Shown here in pieces: positions 5,901-12,027 of a stretch of DNA of 12,027 nucleotides. A model generated the notes under the pieces. The model had not been told where the DNA came from and did not search any database. It saw only the letters and a program-made list of their open reading frames with translations. Source of the DNA: an uncultured Parvibacter sp. Lineage in GTDB: Bacteria; Actinomycetota; Coriobacteriia; Coriobacteriales; Eggerthellaceae. The stretch spans positions 1 to 12,027 of the forward strand of contig CAJUNI010000052.1 in NCBI GenBank assembly GCA_910587945.1, in the 5' to 3' direction. Every line of letters starts with the position of its first letter. Position 1 is the first letter of the stretch. The position numbers were made by a program, and so were the translations under genes.

Positions 5901-8900
5901 CTGGTCAAAGACCGCACTCGGAGCCACCGGCTCTTCAGCCGGCGTCTCATCCTCAGCAACTCCAGCCACCGGATCATCGCCAGCCGCAGCTGTCGTCTCC
6001 GGCTCATCAGGATCAGGGGTCTCGGGGGTAGTCGGCGTCTGTCCCTCATCGCCCGTATCCCCGTCATCACCGGCACCAGTGTCGTCACCGGCATCCGGAT
6101 CATCCTTCTCCAGCGAATCATAGTAGGCCTGGTTACCGCGAGCCCGCACTGCCACCGTGAACTCCGTAGCGCCCTTCAGGCGATAGAAGCCAGCCAAGCC
6201 AAGGCTATCTCCCGCTACCCATTCGGCCTCATCAGAGGTCGGGTCATCCAGGGTGTACTCAAATCCGTAGGGAGCCTCAATGTCGGTGGGCAACAGGCTG
6301 GGAGCCTCAGTCACCAAGAGATAGGACGAAGCAGCCTGAACCGTAAAGCCACTACCTTGTTCACCCGCTACAAAGCGCTTACCCGTGGTGAATACATACA
6401 TGGCCTCGCCACGCTCGGTACCGCGGCGGCACTCCACCTTGTACTCCGTGAGCGGCTTCACTGTCACGCCGTCAAGACCGCTGTCCGGATCCGGGGTGCC
6501 CGTAGCGTCCATGCCATCCACAAACTGACCAACACGACCATCAGCCGGCCACGGCAAACCGTCACCACCGTACCAGTCACTCGCCGGTACTTCGGTAATC
6601 GTGCCGTCCTCGTTGACGACAATCTCCACTAGGCGGTAGCTCACGTTCTCCACCACATTGCGCACGGTTACCGTAGTGTCTGTAGCACGCAGGTCACCCG
6701 TCTCAAGTTTATTGTCAGCAGCCGTCGGGAAGTTGGTGTTCTGTTTCCAGGTACCATCATCATCCAAGTACTCTTGGACCAAGAAGACGCGCTGGCCCTC
6801 TACCGGCTCTTCCAGGCCCGGCGTAATGCTTTCAGGCAGTGAAGCGAGAGAATCAAAGCCCGGCACCACGTAATCACGCAGACCGTTGTAGTTCTCGTCA
6901 TCCCAAACGATGCCCGTGATTTCCGAGCTATCGAAGGGCAGGAAGCCACCATCCATACGGATCTCACTGGAGGCGACGGCCATGTCAAACTCAAGGGTGT
7001 CTTCGGCACCATTACCCTCGCCCACCGTGACACGATAGGCATCTTGGGTGCCACCCTCAGCTTCAGGCTCATCGGTAGAAGCAGCCGCCAAAACGATGCG
7101 ACCGTCTACCACATAGCGACCCTCGCCAATGGCCATAACACCATTGCGCTGGGTAGCCAACGCATTGCCCGGAGCCGCACCATACCAACCGAGCGGATAG
7201 TTGCCCGGAGTGTAGAGCGTGTCGTTGGGTACATCGCTTGGACGGTGAACCTTAGAGTTGCGATCATTGACCTCAATGCCCGCTTCTACCTCTTCCTCGG
7301 TAGGCGCCACGAGCAAATTAGCCACCGGCAAACCTTGAACCGTATTCAGCAGCTCATGGTTTTCAACCCCTGCCGTCGGCGTTCCAAGAGCCTCCACGGT
7401 ATAGCCAATGAGGTAGTCCTCATGAGCCGTACCATCGTCAGACTCATCGAAGGAGCTGGCATAGAGGCGGTTGAACTCGTAGTAGCCACTCTCATCCGTT
7501 TGCTTTTCAAGGGCATCGCCCAGCTTCGTCCAGATGCGGCTTTCCGCATTCCACTTCCAGGGCTGGAGCAGAACCGTGCGGTCTACCAATACCGGCTCGC
7601 CATCGTCGCGCAAACCGTTGTAGTTGCTGTCAATCCACAGATAACCAGAAATCACTTGAGAAGCCGGATCGAACATACCACCGTCGGAATTTGTACCATC
7701 GGAGCCGGCAGCCAAGTCGTAGCTGATGGACTGCGTATCCCGTGTGGCGTAGGTGGAAATACCCTCTTGCGGCTTATTGGGGTTATTGGACGCGGCACCA
7801 TCTTGGCGGTTCGCCGGTACTGATGAGCTATCGGCGTTGTCCAGCAGCACGATGTATTCGTTGTTATCCATGAGATAGGACTTGCTGGGCGAATCGTTCT
7901 CGTAGACCAAGTCAGAGTCGCGCGACACGTCACTACCCTGACGGAACTTAGATGCCATACGATTCATACGCCACGCCGGCTCATTGATTTTTACGCGATA
8001 GCCAAAGATAACCTTCACCTCAAGGTGATCCGCATCAATATCAATCCGACCTTGGCTTGGCAGATCCTCGAAGCGATAGATACCTTCGGCGTCGGTGGTG
8101 GTATTGGCCGGGAATTGAGCACCCTCGGTAGCTTCCACATCCCAGGTGGGATCTACCTGCCACGTAGCTCCCTCATCGGTGGTATAGAAGCGCTCCAAGC
8201 GAACAGCAATATCTTCGATGCCCTGCTCGGTCATATAGATCGGCGTGACACCATCACTCTCATAGAGCGGGTTACCCAAAGCGTCCGTAGCCTGAAGCGG
8301 GTTGCCCCACTCATCCACCAGAATCGGCACCCCAGCCTCGTTGCGCTCAAGAATGACCGCCCCATTGGCATCGCGCAGTTCAATAACGTTTCCATCGGCA
8401 TCCAAGATGGGGCTACCGTCGGCTGCCCGTTCAATCTTGGCCTGGCCTTGGATACCGTCGTTGTTCGCGTCATTCCAGATCGTGCCGACAATGTCTTGAA
8501 TCGGCGGCGGCAATTGTCCGGCATCGCCACCATCCACCGAGTCGCGACCGGTGGTGTTCGGCCGTGCATCCATCCAGTCAAAGACCAGCGTGCCCGTCAT
8601 GCTATTCACATAGTCGGTGGCAGGAATGCCCTGCTCCACAAAGGCACCGCGACCCTCTTCCCCAGCCGGCAGAGCCAGAATAATCTGGCCTTCCAGCATT
8701 TCTTGACGCATACCGGCATAGCGGTTGATAACGCCCTCTTCATCGCGATCGATATATTCGCGACCAATGAGCGGATAGTTGCCATCCAACCCAAGATTGT
8801 CGGGAAGGTCGGAGTCGATAGCTAAGGCTTCATCGGCGCTGCCCTGATGATAACGAGTCATCATCCAGGCGCCCTCATCGTCATTGAGAAGACGATCGAC

Positions 8901-11900
8901 CTTGATACGGTAGGCCGCCAGGTAATGGGTGCCATCAGGAGCGGTGTAAGCCGTCGGCAGATTGTCGAAGCGATAGACGCCATTCTCATCGGTCGTAACC
9001 GCAATGGTGCCAGCATCCACCACACTTGCATTCCCGGCCCAGGTACCCGTCACGAGCGGATGTTCCGGATCGTTGAGCTGGGTATAGATTTCTGCACCAA
9101 AGTTGGTGTTCTGGTGCCAACGGCTCTGATAGTTCGAGGAAATCATGCCGGAGAAGTTCAGCTCCGGATCAAAGCCAGCCATAAACTCAGGCGTGGCTGC
9201 CTCGACCGGTGCCTCCGGGTCAAAGTACCACTGCTCCAGCGTCACTGTAATATCCGGAATACCCGGCTCTACCAATGCGCCATTTTCTTTGCGGTCGCTC
9301 TGCAAGCCGTTGTAATCAGCATCGCGCCATACCCGACCAGAAAGCGAGCGGGTCGGAATCGGCAGCTGACCAGCGTCGCCGCCCTTATAGGCTTCATCCT
9401 TATCGAAGCGAGCGCGCATCATGTCGTAGTGAACTTCGCCTTCAGCGCCCTCAACCACATCCCCCGCCGGGATAGCAATCTGAGCCGTAATATCGATGGA
9501 GGGATCTACGCCATCCACCGGACCCGCCAAGATGATTTGACCAGACTGGCCACGCACCCCTACCGGATCCAGCGTGTCATCACCCAAAAGCTCGTCCACG
9601 ATATCTACTCGGCCAATGAGGTGATAGGCATCCAGGTCACCGGAGAGGCTGTCATCAATATCAGAATCCAACCCCACCTTGGCCACGGTTTCCCCATCAG
9701 CCTCTTCCACGTTGGCGTGGTAGCGCGTCATCATCCACGGCACGGCTGAGGTGACCGCACCAGATGCGTCGGTAGTGGTGTCCACATGAAGACCATTGAG
9801 CTCAACGCGGTAGGCTGCCAAGAACAAGGTGCCATCATCTGCAATAAAGGCCGTAGGCAAATTGCGGAAGCGATAGATACCATCCGCCTGGGTCTTAATA
9901 GTTACCCGGCCATTTTCCACGGTTGCGCCATCGGCCCATTCGTCGGTGGCAATAGCAGCCAGGTTGTTATAGCCCACCTCGCAGAATTCCTGATTGCGGA
10001 TCCAGTGAGTCTGGTAATTCGGATCGTCAACCTCGTCATTCAGGGCATCCTTGTCGTAGTAGTACTGAACCAAGGATACCGACTCGCCCACCAAGCCATA
10101 CTCGGCCGGGTCATAGGTTTGCTTGGTCTCCATCACCGGGTTGCCCTCGGTATCAAAGACCGGATTGCCATCCTCATCAGTGGCCTGGACCGTAGTTTCC
10201 ACCATGGCCTGAATGCCGTCGTAGTTCGCATCCTTCCACACACGACCATTGATCTCACGACGCGGTACAGCCAACTGGCCAATATCGCCACCGGACACTT
10301 CCGTATCCCGGCGCGTTAAGTAGTCATAGGTCACAGTGCCGGTGCCACCAACATAGACATCGCCGCGATCCACTTCTATCTGAGACACCTGAGGCTCATA
10401 GCGACGGTCTTCCGTCACCGCTGCAGCCAAAATGATTTGGCCATCAAAGGCACGCAGTTCTTCCACCCCAGCAGCCACCGAGGTATCTTCACGACCAATT
10501 ACCTTATAGGAATCCTGAGTACCCGGACGCGTGTCGCGGATATCGGAGTCGGCCATCACATCAGAGCCTACATGGTAGTGGGTCATCATCCACGGGGTGG
10601 AATAGAGCTCGTTGCCCTGATCGTCGTAGACCACGTCATTGTGTAGGGCACCCACCACCACGCGATAGCCAGCCAGATAATGGCGACCATCCGGAGCCGT
10701 GTAGGCCGTAGGCAGGTTGTCGAAGCGATAAACGCCTCGAGCATCGGTGGTGGTACGCACAAAGCCGTTGGATTGCTCAGTACCGATGACGTAGGTTTCC
10801 TCTTCGGTCTTAGCCTCAAGGGTAAGCGTCTTAGTCGGATCGGTAGGATCGGTGTACTCGTGGACCCATACCGTGTAATCCTGGCCCTTATAGTCTTGAC
10901 GGGTAACGGTCTTCCAGCCCGTGGTTACGGTCGTACGCTGGTCATTACCGAAGTTATCGTTGCGGAACCAGTGGCTTCCATCTTCTGCCACCGCATCCGG
11001 GTTGTAGTAGTACTGCTCAATAGACACCGGCTCGCCGGCCATGCCATTGAAGAGCGGGTTGCCCTGAGCATCGGTCTTAATGTTGCCCGCTTCATCGGTC
11101 TCGTATTGGCAAATGCCGTCGTAGTCTTCGTCGTTCCACACGCGACCCGTAATGGAGGAACGCGGAACTTCAACCAAGCCAGCATCCCAATGCTCGATAC
11201 GCTGAGCGGCACCAAGGTCGTATTCAGCCACCGGCGCACTGCTTCCCAGACCGCCCTTCACACCACGGACGTTCTCTTCGCTCGCACCAGTTGCTTCCGC
11301 CGCCATCGCCTGCATGATCGGCAGTGAGTACTCTTCTTCCTCCTCCATAGCTTTCATGGCAATGAGGTAGCTGCGCAGATCCGTGCTGTCCAAACGCTTG
11401 ATAGCGGAATCCAGCGTGAGACCCGTAAGCTCTTCTTCCGTCAGGCCATACTTGGTCAAGATGCCGGCCGTGTTGACCATCCAGTTCGAGAGATTCTCTT
11501 TTGCCAAGGTCTCCAGGTTGCCAGCCACTACGATCATTTGCTCGTAGGAAACGTCGGTGTCGCGACCACCGGCAATAGTGAGGTCGCCTTGACCCATGCC
11601 GCTCATACCCGCCGAAGCGCTGGCACCACTGTTGCGCTCGTTGAGGTAGTAGGCATAGACCGGCTGCCCATCCTTGAGATAGGGGTTGCCGTCACCATCC
11701 ACCACCTGGGTAAGACCCATAGCAGCGTCAGAGTCAATTTCCTCATCGAAGGGTTTCTTCGGGTTGGAAGTACCAATGTTGCGATAGGTAATACCCCAGT
11801 CGCGGGTAATCAGCTTGAGGGCATCCACATCAATGCGCGCACGATAGCCCGCCAAGAACTGCATCTTGTCTTCGTCATCGATCGTAGACGGAGCTTGAGG

Positions 11901-12027
11901 ATCCGCCACGTAGGTGGAGACACCCTTGAAGATGTAGGAGCCCGAGCTCGAAGTCACGGTGGTCTTGTACTCCAGGTTGTTTAAAACCCACTGACCTTCC
12001 TTGGTGTTGGTGATATCGCCAGAATAC
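2913..12027 (-). CDS. Giant LPXTG-anchored surface protein with SdrD_B-like repeat modules (5' end off window)
   Basis: Extracellular protein predicted to be linked to peptidoglycan by a sortase. The reading frame is open to the right edge, so the real start and signal peptide are not visible; 3,037 residues remain (numbered from the first whole codon at 12026). Order: tail of one module with a helical insert (1-290), module starts at 291, 591, 894, 1178, 1458, 1702, 2247 and 2459, then LPKTG (2996-3000), a hydrophobic span and RRREEEEEEARG. Modules open with a G-x-[VIL]-W-x-D-x-[ND]-x-[DN]-G core. This resembles the Ca-binding start of SdrD_B/Cna-B domains, which act as adhesin stalks in staphylococci. 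They continue with G-x-Y-x-F-x-[ND]-L-P, a GYR strand, DSDL, and G-x-I-[IVF]-L. Asp/Pro/Asn tracts interrupt modules 6 and 8. Stop TAA is followed by a terminator. Ligand unknown; adhesin or stalk role is inferred. No sortase or second adhesin gene is in view. Confidence 0.93.
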   Translation of the reverse strand, partial: YSGDITNTKEGQWVLNNLEYKTTVTSSSGSYIFKGVSTYVADPQAPSTIDDEDKMQFLAGYRARIDVDALKLITRDWGITYRNIGTSNPKKPFDEEIDSDAAMGLTQVVDGDGNPYLKDGQPVYAYYLNERNSGASASAGMSGMGQGDLTIAGGRDTDVSYEQMIVVAGNLETLAKENLSNWMVNTAGILTKYGLTEEELTGLTLDSAIKRLDSTDLRSYLIAMKAMEEEEEYSLPIMQAMAAEATGASEENVRGVKGGLGSSAPVAEYDLGAAQRIEHWDAGLVEVPRSSITGRVWNDEDYDGICQYETDEAGNIKTDAQGNPLFNGMAGEPVSIEQYYYNPDAVAEDGSHWFRNDNFGNDQRTTVTTGWKTVTRQDYKGQDYTVWVHEYTDPTDPTKTLTLEAKTEEETYVIGTEQSNGFVRTTTDARGVYRFDNLPTAYTAPDGRHYLAGYRVVVGALHNDVVYDDQGNELYSTPWMMTHYHVGSDVMADSDIRDTRPGTQDSYKVIGREDTSVAAGVEELRAFDGQIILAAAVTEDRRYEPQVSQIEVDRGDVYVGGTGTVTYDYLTRRDTEVSGGDIGQLAVPRREINGRVWKDANYDGIQAMVETTVQATDEDGNPVFDTEGNPVMETKQTYDPAEYGLVGESVSLVQYYYDKDALNDEVDDPNYQTHWIRNQEFCEVGYNNLAAIATDEWADGATVENGRVTIKTQADGIYRFRNLPTAFIADDGTLFLAAYRVELNGLHVDTTTDASGAVTSAVPWMMTRYHANVEEADGETVAKVGLDSDIDDSLSGDLDAYHLIGRVDIVDELLGDDTLDPVGVRGQSGQIILAGPVDGVDPSIDITAQIAIPAGDVVEGAEGEVHYDMMRARFDKDEAYKGGDAGQLPIPTRSLSGRVWRDADYNGLQSDRKENGALVEPGIPDITVTLEQWYFDPEAPVEAATPEFMAGFDPELNFSGMISSNYQSRWHQNTNFGAEIYTQLNDPEHPLVTGTWAGNASVVDAGTIAVTTDENGVYRFDNLPTAYTAPDGTHYLAAYRIKVDRLLNDDEGAWMMTRYHQGSADEALAIDSDLPDNLGLDGNYPLIGREYIDRDEEGVINRYAGMRQEMLEGQIILALPAGEEGRGAFVEQGIPATDYVNSMTGTLVFDWMDARPNTTGRDSVDGGDAGQLPPPIQDIVGTIWNDANNDGIQGQAKIERAADGSPILDADGNVIELRDANGAVILERNEAGVPILVDEWGNPLQATDALGNPLYESDGVTPIYMTEQGIEDIAVRLERFYTTDEGATWQVDPTWDVEATEGAQFPANTTTDAEGIYRFEDLPSQGRIDIDADHLEVKVIFGYRVKINEPAWRMNRMASKFRQGSDVSRDSDLVYENDSPSKSYLMDNNEYIVLLDNADSSSVPANRQDGAASNNPNKPQEGISTYATRDTQSISYDLAAGSDGTNSDGGMFDPASQVISGYLWIDSNYNGLRDDGEPVLVDRTVLLQPWKWNAESRIWTKLGDALEKQTDESGYYEFNRLYASSFDESDDGTAHEDYLIGYTVEALGTPTAGVENHELLNTVQGLPVANLLVAPTEEEVEAGIEVNDRNSKVHRPSDVPNDTLYTPGNYPLGWYGAAPGNALATQRNGVMAIGEGRYVVDGRIVLAAASTDEPEAEGGTQDAYRVTVGEGNGAEDTLEFDMAVASSEIRMDGGFLPFDSSEITGIVWDDENYNGLRDYVVPGFDSLASLPESITPGLEEPVEGQRVFLVQEYLDDDGTWKQNTNFPTAADNKLETGDLRATDTTVTVRNVVENVSYRLVEIVVNEDGTITEVPASDWYGGDGLPWPADGRVGQFVDGMDATGTPDPDSGLDGVTVKPLTEYKVECRRGTERGEAMYVFTTGKRFVAGEQGSGFTVQAASSYLLVTEAPSLLPTDIEAPYGFEYTLDDPTSDEAEWVAGDSLGLAGFYRLKGATEFTVAVRARGNQAYYDSLEKDDPDAGDDTGAGDDGDTGDEGQTPTTPETPDPDEPETTAAAGDDPVAGVAEDETPAEEPVAPSAVFDQITVATLPERVGTSVGYVPQATGVTQSSVTPAPLGARVAVSDAQGIYHFSNLPSYVQKSAYDNSIVTYGEQGGTDTLYLARYRVIVAEPADGQVMTRFHKGDDPSFDSDLTRVTVDGVRVLSLKPQITYQATVDTPGITVQDGNIFLSEKAKENDGHQYDEALTLTKGQWKKSKADQAPTARFDIPRAVGAARSGDVGLKTAPTTYIAGVVWNDENRDGIRTEDEQGLAGARVVLTRYWFRAGDPNADEAYKRSDWWEFDTEYNDVASLNDRTVTTRADGSWMFTDLRAFGSDELGNDVIYGYRVNLVALPDTPSVEDGGWAVAPLNAIDPDSEEVLEDGTVIEAHNVASNDSDLDEATTRILPDYGQNGLIVLAQLWTEDEAEEVQIDGPGSAPWSMMAVSPSVANDAGLALYDRLVIDGWAWNDLEKDGFQVGGEEKFAGQTVYLQRKAIDAEEAAVAGVGSSITDGVEGSNLNKAGNPVEKAERVYKTAEDLTIFKPVEQPSEPEKPTEPEKPVDPVDPVDPVDPVDPVDPVDPVDPVDPVDPVDPVDPVDPVDPVDPVDPGDGEDESETATVPDSDPIALATQAAQGAWKMARNLLMAVAEGDTTDTDTDTEGDGSGTQTPENPDPDNPNKPDPDNPDPDNPNKPDPDNPDNPDNPDNPDNPDNPDNPDNPEEPAKPEPMDQDWVDVTSTATDDEGWYSFENLPVVDEKGKPYQYRIRMVAPDGAEYIAVVNAGSNDNADNDLHPADESDDSEGMGYSDPLMALNRRGQWVEPEKPSEPEKPTPTPGDETDPDEGTDEGEDGSETTPDTPESGAEGSDTPTTKARALDDDETNGADDADDEGESTDPKPGEDPTDPTDPADPTDPVDPDDPKDPSTPEDPEEPEEPAEPVWVYAPNAYGQAYYMLNANHWTRAAGQAVDPAFYYYEEPENPQDPLAPKKPLRPSLVAGTPLPKTGDELWFWKLLAVSAAAALLLLLLAASRRREEEEEEARG
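2916..3041 (-). other. C-terminal cell-wall sorting signal (LPKTG)
   Basis: The last 42 residues form a classic class A sortase substrate: LPKTG (3027-3041), then DELWFWK, a hydrophobic run VSAAAALLLLLLAAS able to span the membrane, and a charged tail. Sortase would cut between Thr and Gly and join the Thr to peptidoglycan or a pilin Lys. The tail is unusual: three Arg, which suffice to stop transfer, are followed by six Glu, whereas most sorting tails are simply basic. Confidence 0.95.
3225..3578 (-). repeat. Pro/Asp/Glu-rich low-complexity segment before the anchor
   Basis: About 118 residues dominated by P, D, E, T, S and G, starting VEPEKPSEPEKPTPTPGDE and ending EEPEEPAEPV. It includes a small 9-base array (3289-3333) encoding xDP tripeptides (TDP, TDP, ADP, TDP, VDP). 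Part would serve as wall-spanning spacer. It appears to split module 8: a Tyr-rich strand, YGQAYYMLNANHW (about 3168-3206), lies downstream and resembles the GQIIL strand of other modules. Confidence 0.85.
3877..4029 (-). repeat. DNP / PDPDNPNK tandem repeats
   Basis: Eight 9-base units encoding D-N-P occupy 3877-3948. Beyond them (3949-4029) the array turns into longer units of the PDPDNPNK and PDPDNP type. The codons within units vary at third positions. It lies inside module 8, between its first strand block and the GWYSFENLP strand, close to the VDP array. Predicted extended, acidic and unstructured, like other Pro-spaced wall spacers. Confidence 0.9.
4213..4356 (-). repeat. Sixteen tandem VDP units (9-base minisatellite)
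   Basis: 144 bases encode Val-Asp-Pro sixteen times without interruption. The base-level unit is GGRTCNACN on the plus strand, with all four Val codons and both Asp codons in use and Pro as CCG, CCC or CCT. The array is flanked by EPEKPTEPEKP on the N-terminal side and GDGEDESE on the C-terminal side. An alternating Pro rod of this kind is likely stiff and extended. Unit number may differ between strains by slippage (inference). Confidence 0.95.
4653..5288 (-). other. SdrD_B-like module 7
   Basis: 212 residues, the shortest module. Opens YIAGVVWNDENRDGIRTEDE and GARVVLTRYWF, then DGSWMFTDLRAFGSDE, YGYRVNLV, ASNDSDLDEATT and NGLIVLAQLW. There is no low-complexity insert. The line ends in PWSMMAVSPSV, a possible small hydrophobic strand. 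Confidence 0.8.
5289..6923 (-). other. SdrD_B-like module 6, enlarged by an insert
   Basis: 545 residues, about twice the length of its neighbours. It opens EITGIVWDDENYNGLRDY and RVFLVQEYLDDDGTW. It resumes its fold only some 340 residues later, with DAQGIYHFSNLPSYVQ, LARYRVIV, VMTRFHKGDD, FDSDL and DGNIFLSEKA. The insert holds a probable separate beta-rich region (VENVSYRLVEIVVNEDGTIT to FTVAVRARGN) and the Asp/Pro linker at 5918-6108. Confidence 0.75.
5918..6108 (-). repeat. Asp/Pro/Thr-rich linker inside module 6
   Basis: About 63 residues starting DDPDAGDDTGAGDDGDTGDE and ending near EEPVAP, with TPTTPETPDPDEPETT in the middle. There is no exact tandem unit. It separates an extra region of module 6 from the strand DAQGIYHFSNLP that completes the module fold, so it is an internal insert rather than an inter-domain linker. 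Confidence 0.8.
6924..7655 (-). other. SdrD_B-like module 5
   Basis: 244 residues. Opens VISGYLWIDSNYNGLRDDGE, the form closest to textbook SdrD_B. It has SGYYEFNRLYASSFDE in place of the YRFxNLP strand, IGYTVEALG, DGRIVLAAAS and DGGFLPF. It lacks the MTRYH and DSDL signatures, so it is the most diverged of modules 1-5. Confidence 0.75.
7656..8495 (-). other. SdrD_B-like module 4 with DxxGNP ladder
   Basis: 280 residues. Opens DIVGTIWNDANNDGIQ. Between that and EDIAVRLERFY lies a ladder of short steps (ADGSPI, ADGNVI, ANGAVI, EAGVPI, EWGNPL, ALGNPL, DGVTPI). It continues with EGIYRFEDLPSQG, FGYRVKIN, FRQGSDVSRDSDL (no Tyr-His as in modules 1-3), EYIVLLDNA and DGGMFDP. Confidence 0.8.
8496..9347 (-). 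other. SdrD_B-like module 3
   Basis: 284 residues. Opens SLSGRVWRDADYNGLQ. Core closes with GVYRFDNLPTAYTAPDGTHY, nearly identical to module 1, and LAAYRIKV. Then WMMTRYHQGS, IDSDL, EGQIILALPA, LVFDWMDARP and GGDAGQLPPP. Likeness to modules 1 and 2 suggests the three arose by duplication. Confidence 0.8.
9348..10256 (-). other. SdrD_B-like module 2
   Basis: 303 residues. Opens EINGRVWKDANYDGIQ, an ideal DxNxDG calcium-type loop. It carries two DxxGNPV steps (DEDGNPVFDTEGNPVME), then GESVSLVQYYYD, DGIYRFRNLPTAFIADDGTL, LAAYRVEL, WMMTRYH, LDSDI, SGQIILAGPV and GGDAGQLPIP. Confidence 0.8.
10257..11156 (-). other. SdrD_B-like module 1
   Basis: 300 residues. Opens SITGRVWNDEDYDG, followed by DAQGNPLFNGMAGEPVSIEQ. 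Closes its core with GVYRFDNLPTAYTAPDGRHY and LAGYRVVVG, then WMMTHYHVGSDVMADSDI, DGQIILAAA and GGDIGQL. A Tyr/Thr/Glu-rich loop (TVWVHEYTDPTDPTKTLTL) expands the middle. Contains one Cys, in DGICQ, at the calcium-loop-like segment. Confidence 0.8.
11157..12026 (-). other. Module 0 (C-terminal part) with helical insert
   Basis: The visible start, YSGDITNTKEGQW, leads into GSYIFKGVSTYVADP and QFLAGYRARI, which match the GVYRFDNLPTAYTAPDG and LAGYRV strands of later modules. DEEIDSDAA supplies the DSD motif. Then, instead of the usual short loop, about 97 residues (about 11255-11546) are predicted helical, with blocks such as NLETLAKENLSNWMV, DSAIKRLDSTDLRSYLIAMK and MEEEEEYSLPIMQAMAAEA. No other module shows this insert. 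Confidence 0.7.

Noticed and set aside
4800..11327. Long open frames on the plus strand opposite the giant gene (up to 354 residues, at 4800-5864, 7044-7823, 8025-8825, 8847-9749, 9786-10319, 10680-11327)
   Set aside because: All share one frame, exactly codon-aligned antisense to the surface-protein gene. They stay open because the sense strand rarely uses TTA, CTA or TCA codons. Their translations show no domain motif, whereas the minus frame shows repeated modules and a sorting signal.
11955..11957. GTG at 11957 as the start of the surface protein
   Set aside because: The frame continues open to the window edge with YSGDITNTKEGQW and the module strand runs through this point. There is no signal peptide and no ribosome site, so the start lies outside the window.

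Overview
The window holds two unrelated blocks, both read from the minus strand. Bases 1-2510 carry a compact shikimate-pathway operon in the order aroC, aroK, aroB. Bases 2913 to the right edge are the 3' end of one giant gene for a cell-wall-anchored surface protein, of which 3,037 residues are visible and whose start lies off the window. An LPXTG sorting signal (LPKTG, hydrophobic span, charged tail) points to a Gram-positive organism with sortases. The aroC-aroK-aroB order, moderately high GC and the Glu/Asp/Pro-rich, Lys-poor surface protein suggest an actinomycete-type lineage, perhaps Coriobacteriia. That placement is inference from gene order and composition, with low to moderate confidence.

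Layout in the direction of transcription (right to left). The giant gene runs from beyond 12027 down to a TAA at 2913-2915. It is a chain of SdrD_B-like (Ig-like, Cna B-type) modules: the end of one module at the right edge, then eight whole starts at about 11156, 10256, 9347, 8495, 7655, 6923, 5288 and 4652. Modules 6 and 8 are interrupted by long inserts rich in Asp, Pro, Asn and Thr. These include sixteen VDP tripeptides and a DNP/PDPDNP array. The gene ends with the LPKTG anchor and is followed by a strong intrinsic terminator at 2831-2876.

The 402-base gap 2511-2912 holds that terminator and a dense cluster of palindromes with a near-perfect 17-base direct repeat, which looks like a REP-like or MITE-like intergenic element. 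A 59-codon open stretch without a credible start lies just upstream of aroC and in its frame. No convincing promoter was found there.

The aro operon follows. aroC (chorismate synthase) overlaps aroK (shikimate kinase) by ATGA, and aroK overlaps aroB (3-dehydroquinate synthase) by 25 bases, with a strong Shine-Dalgarno for aroB inside aroK. aroB is cut by the left edge just as its LNYGHT-type motif begins. These enzymes catalyse steps 2 (AroB), 5 (AroK) and 7 (AroC) of chorismate synthesis. The terminator and the gap imply that the adhesin and the aro operon are separate transcription units. The long open frames on the plus strand opposite the giant gene are codon-aligned antisense shadows and are not annotated.
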